DNA from: Rhea pennata
Taxonomy: Eukaryota > Chordata > Aves > Rheiformes > Rheidae
Reading direction: 5' to 3'
Assembly: GCF_028389875.1 (NCBI RefSeq)
Contig: NC_084663.1
Span: 13,840,666 to 13,904,665, forward strand
DNA: 64,000 nucleotides
A program made the translations under genes and the position numbers. Positions 53,529-64,000 of this stretch are shown one piece after another. Numbering within the stretch: position 1 is the first letter of the stretch; every line of letters starts with the position of its first letter. The notes under the pieces are model-generated. The model was not told the origin of the DNA and made no database searches. It saw only the letters and a list, made by a program, of their open reading frames with translations.

Positions 53529-55474
53529 GTAAGAGTTTTGTCTTTCTGCCTTTATTTTTTTTATCTCTTTTATGGTCTCTACTGGAACATGGGTTAGTGA
53601 GCTGATAGGAAAAATGAAAAAGACCATAAGGCATAATAAAAGTATCAGTTTTCATAGCTATGCGTGCCAACATTTTATACCAGTAGATAAGCTTATTAGT
53701 ACAGTTTATAACTATGTTGCTATTATATTCTCATTAATTATGTGCTGTGTCACCTTTGCTATTTTAACAGCTATTTAATGTCAACTGACTCATTGTTCTC
53801 AGTCATATGGGAGGAAAAATAAAGCAGTATATACAGAGTACACAGTATGCACATGCTACCTTGTGTGCTATGGAAATGGAAAAAAATATAAGCAAGAACT
53901 TCCTGGAATCTGGAAAGGGCAAAGAACAAAAACTTTGGAAACCACAAGTGGGATGATTTTCCAGAGAAAAGCTTATGCGCTTTACAAGTGAGCTCTGCTG
54001 AAATGCCTCAGTGGATCCCCCAGTAGTCATGATTACATATTCAAGAGAATTATCTACAGTTGTGAAAAACAGCTTCTCTGAATATACTAGTCTCTTATCT
54101 AGAATGTGATGAAGTCAGATTAATTGCCTCATCCTATGTATATTGAAGTCCTCAAAATAAATTATTTCCTTAGCAACACGGTAGCTGCCCACACACTTTG
54201 ACATTGAAATATCAGCCATCTGTTGACATACTAGGCTAAAGAAAATGATTTTTTAGGAATGTTTATATCTTGCAATTTTGCTTGCTCAGTGAGGGAAACT
54301 ATTATAATATTTTAAAATCTCCTGCCAAAATGTTACAGTATTATTTTTCTGTAATAACATCATTCATTTCTTCCCACTTTTTATCTGAATAGAGCATTTA
54401 TCTTGTTCCAAGGATTGAAAGCACACATAGTATTCTCCAGAATACTATGTACAGTATACCCAGTACAACTGGGTTTGCAGCTGTGGGAAGCTGGACTGTT
54501 GCAGTAAGTTTCCAGTTTCTCCAAAGGTGTGTTTCGTAATTTTGACCAAGGCAATGTTTTGACCAGTTGATCACTGAATGACCTGTTTTTTTGTACTGCT
54601 CAGGTACCTTTGATCAAAAACCCCTGAAAACCTGAAAAAATTTGTAGATAACTGAGCATGGATTTATAACAAGCCTGTATTGGCTCAGGCCAGTTGCAGT
54701 CAGTGCCCAGATCTTGCTTTCTTGGGCATCTGCCCAAGATGTAAAAACACAGCAAGCATGCATGATACTTCTTTGTGATACCTTCTCAGTCTCACCACCC
54801 AACTATTACTGGTTCAGGGGTTTTCCTGAACATGTTGTGGTTTATCTGTTCAGCGACCCACAAAGATTTCTCTTCCAGGTACTTGTTCAATCTCGTCTTG
54901 CACCAACCAAGAGAAACTTTTTGCAACATCATTTAGCAAGGCCTGCCATGGATCTGGCACCCACTATGTGAAGAGTTAGCTTTTTTTTTTTTTTTTTTTG
55001 TGTGTGTTTTCAACCAGACTCCACATGTGCTGTACTGTAGTCCGCTGATTCTCGTAACAGACAGGTATCTGTTCTCAAATATTGACTTGTGTAGTATTCT
55101 TTGCCACTGAGAGGTATTATGCACATGCAAAGCTATGGATTGTAAACTAACACTACTATAGAGCTACGTAACATCTCTGTGTTGGGATATGCAGATAAAG
55201 CAAGTAAGAATGCATATTGGTCCATGGTCCGTTTTATTTCTTGCACCAATCCTGTTACACCTACATGTGGCACTGTGAAGATCTCTGGATTTGTGCTTGT
55301 AAGCACAAATGAGATTGTAAGCACACTGAGATTTTCAAAGTGCTATTGAGTATGACATACTAAATATTAAAAAAAAAAATCAATGTTTGCATTAGAATCT
55401 GTGTGTTTAGTAAAATAATTTGGTTTATGATTTCATTTAAAGCCTACATGGCTTGAAAAGTCTGACATCAGAAT

Positions 55475-56500
55475 TGTTTCTTGACATTATCTTTATTGAA
55501 GCATGGATCTTTAGCTTGGTTCACCATAAAGTGAAGCATTTCATTTATGATAATAGACAGGTTAGGGCTATAGGGGCATTATAACGTTGCTGGTGTAGAT
55601 ACAACTTTATCAGAAGATACAAACATGACCCGCGATAGAAACAAACACCTAAGAGAACACAATGAAACATTCACTGTTTACAAATCACTTCATTACTACA
55701 GACACCAAATGGCAGTTACTGTAAGTAAATCAGTTGCAGAGAACTGACTACATTTAGACAAGGAAATGGGAACTTCTGTTTGGGGCTTCATCCACAACTG
55801 CTTAGTAGAAAAAAGTTTAATGTCAAGCATTCTTTTTGTCCACAAAACAATGCTAACCAACAGACATATCAAAGAATAAGACTGAAGGATATGTCTTTAC
55901 AACTACTTTTGCAATTATCTTCTTGATTAGGTACTTTGATTTAATACACATTGTCAGAAGGTAAATAGCCCAAAAATCAGCAGCAAAATATTACAACAAT
56001 AAAACAAGTAAATACAGTGCCAATGTGTCATGTTGTAGAAGAGAATACAAAGAGGACAAACAACGATAACTTAATCATATAAAATGACACAGAGCTGAAA
56101 TACAGTGCACTTAAATATCTATGTGACAAATAATGTTAAATTCTGTACTTAGTATGTAGGTTTTTTAAACATAAAGTCTGAAAAGTCTTTGTGCTTAAAC
56201 TTCTTTTCTTGTTAAAAAGAATTAGTTGCTTACTTCCAATACTGCCACTGTAACTGATATTACAACAGATCACAATTTTCACAGACACATCAACATTAAA
56301 ACATTTACCTATGAGAAAATAAGTCACTTCTCATTAGTTCACAGTGCGAAAAAAGTAGTGTACACTCTGTCTTGAGAAAGGCTTTCAGTTATTCATCAAG
56401 CCAGTTGCAGAAAAGTCCTGATACCAAATGCAGTGCTAGATTTAAAGAATGGAAAGCAACACATCACATGTTGGGAAGAAAAAATAAATTTCTAGTTTCT
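55475..56500 (-). terminator. RELN: RELN 3' UTR with poly(A) signal
   Basis: From the reelin stop the minus strand runs about 1 kb to AATAAA (plus-strand TTTATT at 55492-55497), followed by GATAATGTCAAG and a T/G-rich stretch. The length is close to what I recall for the mammalian RELN 3' UTR. Cleavage near 55475 is inferred. Confidence 0.75.
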
Positions 56501-56597
56501 TCATGGATATCGTCTAAGTGACCTTCGTCTTCTGTTGTAGAAATGCCTGAGCCCATGTTGCCGTGAAAAATTCATCATGTAATTTTGTTTGCGAGTG
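56501..56597 (-). CDS. RELN: RELN (reelin), last coding exon (C-terminal region)
   Basis: Reelin is a very large secreted glycoprotein (about 3460 residues in mammals). It binds ApoER2 and VLDLR and directs neuronal positioning. Only the final exon is here: one phase-completing base, 31 codons and TGA at 56501-56503. The peptide begins [20 protein letters not shown] and ends in the arginine-rich [10 protein letters not shown]. This is the conserved basic C-terminal region, important for secretion and signalling strength and, in mammals, cleaved within the arginine cluster. The acceptor TTTTAACAG is at 56598 onward. The preceding exon encoding WWQP and WALDHVEV was sought to 64000 and not found, so it lies outside the window. 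Confidence 0.96.
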
Positions 56598-59500
56598 CTG
56601 TTAAAATTAAGGGGGAAAGGAGGAAGAGAAAAATGTCAAATTTTTAATACGTTCTTTAAATTCTTTCTGATCAGTGAGCTAGTGGGACAGATTCTTCTTA
56701 TTCCTTGCATATTCTTTCAAGATTTGTGTAAAGCAGTGTAAAATGCACCTGCTATACAACAAGGTACAAGGCAATTGAGAGTCTGTTCCACTTTGCTTTT
56801 ATTTACAATTCATTATCTTAGGGAAAAGTGAAGCGCTCTCAGCTAATTAAAACTTGTTCCGCCTAAGGCCAGATTCACTAAAGCTGTATGCACGCCATAC
56901 CCTCTCAGTATAGGGCATTTCTGCACAGTGTATTAATACTCCAATTGTTCTTCTCTCTTAGAGCTTTATTTAGAGAACGGAAGAAAATCTTTAATCCATG
57001 ATGTTCTAGTTTTACCATATAGGAAGTGAAGTATAACACTTCTATGCAGACTTAACATTTCCCTCCCCTGCCCCCCTCCAAATTTCAAAAAAGATCTAGG
57101 AAATAAACTGAACAGCGTTGTCAGTTCTGGCTGCAGCCCAGCTGAGGGAGCAGAGGAAACAGAAGGTCTATCCAACCTACCTGAAATTTCTACTTCTCCC
57201 ATTGAGGGAAGAAAAAGCCAGGAGAGGGCAGCAATGTACAAGAGTGACGCCTAGAACCTAGGTACCTCAAACCTACCTAACTCCTAGATAGGGCCATGTC
57301 TCACCTTCAGTTTCCAAAGGGCAGAAACTTTGGAAATGAAGCTGTAACAGCTGTGTGGCTTCCTTGTGATTCTACTCATGGAACATACAAACTTGCATAT
57401 AGCTTGGAGAGAACTGCATGTACAGCAAAACAGAGACTCTATATGTTATTGCCTGTGGCAGAGGACTGCTGAACAGCCAGAGCATTTCATCTAGCTGTAA
57501 CTTTTCTTCGTCCCCTCCACCCTCAGCACATACACAGAAATACAGGTCCAAATAAATCTACAGCCAAACTACATTCAGAATTATATGAGAATACTTTGTA
57601 TTACGTAGTTTTTTAAAAAGATGTCTCCTCTCAGACCTACTACTTACAGAGTGCTTGGCCAGCCATGTAAAGCAACTGAGACCTGGCTGTAAGAGACAGT
57701 CAGTGTTGTACACTGGGCTGTCAAGTCCCAGGATGTGGGAAAGAACTTTTGTTCAGAGCACTATTTTTAAAAAGAAAAAGGAAAGAGTATCACATGTTGC
57801 AAACAGACTCTAGAGTCACTTGAGAGCCCCTTTTTCCATATGGAGGAAATAGTATATTAGAATTCGTATATATGTAGCTGTAGAATGCAATTTCTCTCAG
57901 CAGAGTGGAGCAACATTGACCATGTAGACCCTGAAGACAGCTCCAACAGACATAAGAAGCTTCACCCAGGATGAGCTGCTGGTGACTCTGCTGCCTCATT
58001 TTCTTCCGGTTTCCAGGAGAAAGGAGCTATGAAGTCTCAGTGAGTCTGTACAGTCTCAGACTAATTTCTGCCTCCCTCTTCTAGTCTTTCCTACCCACTT
58101 TGGAGTATGGCCTTTCTAGCTTTGTCCTGCAGTGGGAAAAAGATGCTTGGCCCAAAGGTCTCTGCTCCAAAGGGATTGAATGTTACTAGGAGCCTCCAAA
58201 CCAAGTAATCCACTGGATTTTAAACGTGATATGTGAAATACAGGCCAGTATTAGACATTACAGTCAACAAATCTTCCATTTGTAGAAGCAAGGCAGATTT
58301 TCATTTGTGATCTTTCTCTGTGAGTAAAAAGTGAATACTTATATAGTAATCAGTCATACTTTCCTCTCTGGTGCATAAGCTTATTTTTAGTGAATATGGC
58401 CCTTACGGAAAAGAAATAATTGCATGCTTTGCAAAATAAGTACGATCTCCCAGAAGCAATGATAGCTTTTGCTATATAACTTAATCTAAAGTTATGTATA
58501 ACTTAATCTAAAGTTACTTTATATAATAATCAATGCTGTACAAAGTCTAAAGTTATGATAAGTTAATCTAAAAAATGTGTGTAACAAAATTATACCCTTT
58601 TTAACAGCTAACCTAGAACATAATTGTCTAGAATAGAATAAAAGCAGTTGTGTCAAAATCTAGGATATAAAATGCCAAGCAATTCCAAGCTGCTTCCCAG
58701 CTAGTTCTCCAAGGCTTTGCAAATTTCTTTACCTAATTTTACAGGCAACTAAGACTTATTTTCTTGCCACTGCAATATCTATACAGAATGAAATAATATC
58801 CATTTCTCAGTGACAATGAATGCACTTGGTGCAACATTTTGCACTCTTGCAGAAAGTTAGTGCTCTAGAGCATTTGGCAATTATGAGAGTGTTTAATATT
58901 CGAGCTTGACTTCTGACTTTCACTGGGATTCAGGACAGTCAGTGCTCAGACCAGAGCAAGCCACTGGAGGCAGCAGGTTAAGCAGCTGGCAAAGGCTACT
59001 GCTCCTAGCCGACCGGGAGTGCTGGGCATAGGGATACGTTTTAAATCCTGCTAAGGGCCTCACTGGCAGCTGGCAAATCACAATCCCCAACTCTCTGCAG
59101 AAGCAGCTGCCTTTGGTCCTGAGGCTGAGACTGCCTCGTCTTTAATTCGCCAGGCGCTGCAGCCACTGCCTGTGAAGAGGATACTTTGTCTCCTTGAACT
59201 CCCACCTCTCAGGAGAGTATCCTAACCATGAAGTGAGACAGGATGGAGCACCTCTCTGCCTGGAAAAGGCCACTCAGCAGCCAAAACACAAGAGATAGGA
59301 CTGGAAGAAGAAAAAACAGCCTGCCTCTGAGTGGCCTTACTGTATGTACATGATTTTGAGTGCCCTCAGGGAATCAGCCTGGTGTTAACAGGAGCCACTT
59401 GAGATCAATCACAACTCTGATCTCCTGAGGGGAAGTACCGCTTCTTCCCTCATCTTTCCGGAAAAAGGCCTAACTAGCACTACCTTTGTGAATATCCATC

Positions 59501-61980
59501 CTTTTGAGATATGTGAGACCAAAGGGAGCATGCCAATGCTTTGGGCTGAAAAATTTGCCATTTCTGGAGCTGATTAAATTTAGGACTGAGCAAAGCTGTG
59601 AGATCCTTGGCTTGGGCAAAACTTTGGCCACTGGGGTGCACTCTGAGCTGTATTGCTTTGGTGCCTGGGGGCCTTCATGTTTCCCAGCGGCCTCCTTGCT
59701 GGTCTGATCTGCTCACTTTAGGAGATGATAGCTCAGCAGAGATAGTCAGGACAACCTATTTGGATACTGCTAGATAAACCTGGCCTATATTTCACTTTAA
59801 ATGCCTAAGCATTTTGTATCTGGCCTTGAAGTTATGATGAAGACATTTAAAGCAAACAAACAAACAATAAGAAAAAGAAAGAAAAAGAAAGAAAATAAAA
59901 CAGGAAGAAAGAAACAGTTCCCTAATATCTTAAAAGAAAGAAAGTGACTTACTTATTTTGCTACATATTCAATCTATTTTGGTATTTTATCAGATGGTCA
60001 GTTTGCTGAATGTTATAAGCAAAGGGAACAGACATATTTATTTCCTGTATTATGCTGAACACCACAGAAAGCAATGTGTGAGAAATAAGAGAAGTCTAAA
60101 TTCCCAATAACCAAATGCTCTGTTTCTTACTTGCACTGACATAGTCTGAACTCATTCCCACCAAAGTCTGAGGTAGCTTTTCCACTGACTGGGATGGAAG
60201 TCACTTAAAAACTTCATGCCCATTGTAGAAAATGGCATCATTTCCACCTTGTTATAGTTAAATGTCTATACGCTATGAGGGTATAAGTTGGTATCCACAA
60301 AATGAGGCTAAGTATATATTTATTTTTCTAGAGTTAATTTTGCATATTGATAGGAGAAAAATACTTTATAATTGAGTCCAATAGTGCTTTTTAAGATGAC
60401 AGTAAGAGTTATGTAATAAAGTTTGCAGGAGGAGCAGTTATACAATTCTTGCATTTGGTGGATTTAAAAATACTTTCAATACTATTAATAATGAATTGTG
60501 TTTGTATTTTTATAGCCTAATAAAAGGCTTTAGTTTGCTTTTTCTGTTATTTACTTGTTCAAAGTTCTTAAAATGTGCAGGGCAGCATCTAGCTGCATTA
60601 GGAATAAGGCTCCCTGTCCAGCCTCTGTAAGAGTGGATGTGGAGGGAACTCTTGTTTGGAGACATCACTGGAGACATCATCTTGGAGAAGTATGAAAAGG
60701 ACTGTCGGCGTATACTGAGCCTTGTACTTTTTCACTGCACTCGCTAAACCTTTAGATGAAAAGTACAGATTCAAAATATCTCTGTATTGCTCATGAACAG
60801 CAAGATAAGCAATTATGAGGAGCAACTACTGCACAATCTAATCTACAGTTTTAAATGCCTTAATATAAATTAATAAATTAAAGACAATACTGCTCCAATT
60901 TACATAGCAAATCCTAAGTAACTTTCCAATGAAATCGTTGGAGTTATACTGTTTTAATACATACAATAAAGCAGTTAATGAGAAGGAATCACCCTGTATT
61001 TTTAGGCTTGAATAGAGCATTCTGATTATTGTATTATATGTTTCCTAAAGCACAGTTTGACTACACAGTCAGACTACTACAGTCTGCAATTTAAGAAATA
61101 TAAAGATGGAACATAGCCAAATGGAATAAAAATTTCATGTAGAAAACCCAACATATTCTAATGTCATTGGCTATTTTCACATATTTGTTTTTAGCAATGA
61201 GAAAAAAATGGGACCAAAAATATTTGGATACCAAAACCAAACATGAACAAAGCCTTAGAAAACAGCAGAGGCACGCCTCTCAGGCCTGGGCTTGGGGTAA
61301 ATTTTGTGGTCTATAAGGATAGTCCTCTAATTGGAAAAGTAACATAGTCTGAATTAAATCCTGTTTGCTCATATCAGTGCCAAACATTTTTTGACTCTGG
61401 TGAAATTAAGATTTGAACCCACAGCTCAGGTTAGCGGCATCTGTTAACTATGGCAGCACAAAGCAGCATGGTTACAAGAAACAAAATAACCACCTAGCAA
61501 ATACGTGCTGTTGTTTTTAGGTCTAAAAGATCCTTACGACTTTGCTGTCATACATGTTCACTGGCATACACTGTGCGGCATTGGCTTCCACTCCTTGGTC
61601 GTTATTTACAGAAAAAAACGTGAAGTGCCTCTTGGAGCTGAGAGCAACATGCTGAGGCACCCTCTGCTCCCCAGTCCCATTGCGCTGCCACAAGCACTCA
61701 TACTTGCTGGCAGGGGAGAAGCCTAAATGACATTCCCACCACTCCCCACTGCTGCACATGACCAGCAGCTGGACGAGGTGCTGGAGGTGCTGAACATGCT
61801 CTGCTGAGCTTAAATACCCCTGACGCTGCCTGAGGAAGAGCTGCAGGATCAAGGCCTTGCAGAGCACATCTCACAGAGTACAAGTGGTATTCCACAGACC
61901 CATCATGGACAAAACTTTGGGAAAGAACCGTATCTGTAACAGTAACATATATTTGTTATGGATTCAGGGAAAGCACTTAC
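56598..61980 (-). other. RELN: Last intron of RELN (microexon to final exon)
   Basis: 5.4 kb of intron. It includes a cluster of ATAACTTAATCTAAAGTTA-type repeats (58475-58571), a GAAA/CAAA-rich stretch near 59850-59940 and a moderately GC-rich patch (58920-59720) with open frames of no recognised family. Confidence 0.75.
58475..58571. repeat. Short tandem repeat with self-complementary 20-22-bp units
   Basis: TATAACTTAATCTAAAGTTA occurs at 58475-58494 and 58497-58516. A third, diverged and rearranged copy lies around 58548-58571. Within each unit TAACTT and AAGTTA can pair around AATCTA. Confidence 0.8.
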
Positions 61981-61986
61981 CTTACT
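61981..61986 (-). CDS. RELN: RELN 6-nt microexon (AGTAAG)
   Basis: On the minus strand TTGGTTTTACACTAG|AGTAAG|GTAAGTG shows a six-base exon with a fair acceptor and a perfect donor. Mammalian RELN has a neuron-enriched hexanucleotide exon 64 with this sequence. Phases fit: the upstream exon should end in CT, the microexon adds AGTAAG, and the last exon starts C ACT CGC. Inclusion therefore gives Leu-Val-Ser-Thr-Arg and skipping gives Leu-Thr-Arg. It lies 5.4 kb upstream of the last exon. The call rests on the exact hexamer, the splice borders and the phase; transcripts were not available. Confidence 0.8.
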
Positions 61987-64000
61987 CTAGTGTAAAACCA
62001 ATGACAGCAAACAATGAAATACAACACAAGTTAGAAAATGCCTTTCAATGCATGCAGCACTGTGATTAGTCATAAAACCCTGATGAGGTTTAGAGGCAAT
62101 ATAGGACTTTTCATCTCTTTTGAAAATAAAAATTGAAAAAATTACTTCCTAATATTTCAAATCAATACTTATATTTTTATTTTCTATGAAATTCAGCATG
62201 CACTTTTTAGAAACATAATAGAAATGTTGTAAAAGCACAGACTGCATCATATTAAATTTGGCATAAATGTTGTGACTATTCAGATAATTACCTAATATTT
62301 GAACTCTTTTTCTTGTTTTTTATAAATATCTTGATACCCTTTAATTAAATGTATTTTTCAAATCATTGCTTTTTACTAGAAAAATGAAGCAGATGAAAAT
62401 GCTTTTTCACATGAGCACTCTCTGTTAGAGCTAGAATATATAATTTGTATTTTAATGTTGCAAAATAGCATAAACATTCTTTGCACCAAATGCAACGTAA
62501 GTTTCTCAATAAATCATTTGTGCCAAAAATGTGAGACTATTTTGACAATGAAGAGCATGGAGTGATAGCTATGGAGGTATTAGTTCTTTTACCCAACAAT
62601 TAACCATAAAAAATTCGTATGAGGGGAACCTTCTTGCATTCCTTGCACAAATCAAATTCCCATGGATTACACCACAAGTTTTGGGCTGCAAAGAAAGCAA
62701 TATCAGACCCTTAGTTTTTAGTTTATTGTTGCCCTTTAGTTCTAAATGCCTTTGATTAGAGCTCAGTTTTTGGAGGTTACTAAGGGCCCACTTTATACAC
62801 AAAGAGCAGGACTAAAGGCACATGCGAAAACCGTGCGTGATATTTGTGCAGCAGACAGGCTGAGTTGTACTCAGAAAAACAGTGTGCAAATGAAATGCAG
62901 AGTTGGAAGTGGGCTGTTCTTAGAGCATAAGTACACTGGCACAGAAAAGTACTCAAGATTTCTTAGGTCTGGGGTAAAATATTTCTTTATCCTAAGAAGA
63001 GCCACAGCCATGCAAGATGTGAGAGTTCTGCTCAAAGCTTTCTTTACAAATGAAGAGAATAAAAATGCTGCACTAACAAGGAATAATTGACTCTAGTTTA
63101 AAGGGACAGGACAACTTGATAACTAGCACCCTCTCCCCACCACGTGACAGAGATCAAGTATTCCTAAAATAAGGTGGTGAGTGGTTAGTTGGCAAGACTA
63201 ATTCAGTGTAAAATTCCTATACTCATATACAATACCTATACTCAAAATAGGTTCAGTGTTTCACCTATTCAAAACATGCTCAGCTGAAGCACCATTTGCG
63301 GCTGCATTACAGCCTTAGCAATACTACTTTTTAATGAATGATTCAAATAATTCATTAGCAAATGGAATGACTCTAGATAATAAATGAGGCATCTGTCTGG
63401 CCTTTCTTATCAATGCCATGTATTTTGCATGTCCATATGATCTGCAAGTTAAAATAGGAAGGTTTTTTCCTCCAGCTAACTATCTGGGGACCAGAAAGGA
63501 AACAAAGGAGTTGCATTCAGAGAATGTGTTTGGTGGTTAGAGGATGACGTCCTTTGACTCAGAAATCAATTTGACTGAACACACTGTGATGACTCCGGCT
63601 ATGAATCAGCTATAAGCTGTATCTGCACTGCAACTTGGCAGCTGGGCTCACGACAGAATAAATTTCAAGTGTTTGAACTGTCGAGAAGAATTGAGTTTTC
63701 TTGTATATTCTCAGATATTCACAGATTCATCCCTGAGAACGGGCAGTCTCTGACAGTCACAGGACCATCAGGAGGGCAGGGACCTCTGAGGAGCGGCAGG
63801 GAATAAAATCATGAAAATTCTTGGTAATGATGCATCTCTGCAGACAGCTGGCCCTGCAGGCAGGCGCCTTCCCAGCCTGCCTTCCTCTCCAGCTGCTGGC
63901 CCAGCACCTGAGTGTGCAGCCCTGCACCTCGGGGTATGAAGGCAACCCAGACAACAGAGGGTGCCCGGGGGATCTGGGAAAACTAGGCCCCTTTGTCAGC
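61987..64000 (-). other. RELN: RELN intron upstream of the microexon (runs out of window)
   Basis: 2 kb of intronic sequence with no further reelin exon found. A modest GC-rich patch at 63720-63960 has an open frame on the minus strand without recognisable similarity. Confidence 0.7.

Larger units (their letters stand above)
48461..55474. other. Intergenic region between SLC26A5 promoter and RELN 3' end
   Basis: About 7 kb with no recognised protein-coding gene. It holds a CA-rich palindrome near 49954, a T19 run at 54981-54999 and one plus-strand segment with good splice borders (53427-53528). Other short open frames in 50.3-53.1 kb are moderately GC-rich but show no family resemblance. Confidence 0.6.

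Noticed and set aside
61523-61867. 114-codon minus-strand open frame near the RELN microexon
   Set aside because: It was checked as the preceding reelin exon; it lacks the WWQP and WALDHVEV motifs and has no suitable donor. It is treated as a chance frame.
62000-64000. Search for the RELN exon before the microexon
   Set aside because: No reverse-complement match to the expected conserved motifs was seen; it is presumably right of the window.

Overview
This window is vertebrate nuclear DNA, most likely from a bird. The coding exons are short and separated by long AT-rich introns. Splice sites, vertebrate poly(A) signals and a CpG island are present, and there is a long decayed CR1 retrotransposon of the kind common in birds. 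The gene order PSMC2 (+), SLC26A5 (-), RELN (-) matches human 7q22. The species cannot be named from the sequence alone.

Layout. 1-7.6 kb: the last eleven coding exons of PSMC2, which encodes 26S proteasome ATPase Rpt1. They cover residue 24 to the stop; the first exon(s) lie left of the window. 7.6-10.0 kb: the gap between two genes that meet tail to tail. 10.0-48.2 kb: the whole coding region of SLC26A5 (prestin) on the minus strand, in 18 coding exons giving 736 residues, with a 1.8 kb 3' UTR and a 14 kb intron 5' of the start-codon exon. That intron holds the CR1 copy (36-39 kb). 47.6-48.5 kb: a strong CpG island with two inverted ZNF143/THAP11-type motifs and good splice donors on both strands. 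It is the likely promoter of SLC26A5 and perhaps of a divergent transcript. 48.5-55.5 kb: intergenic, with one candidate plus-strand exon. 55.5-64 kb: the 3' end of RELN (reelin), with 3' UTR, last coding exon and the 6-nt microexon, in large introns.

The three genes are neighbours by conserved synteny and do not form a pathway: a proteasome subunit, an anion exchanger/motor protein, and a secreted neuronal guidance protein. I see no prokaryotic-type system, CRISPR array, tRNA or rRNA. The most notable items are the exactly placed RELN microexon, a perfect 13-bp minisatellite forming a 606-nt homopurine tract in a prestin intron, the two-way CpG promoter architecture, and several clean hairpins of unknown role.
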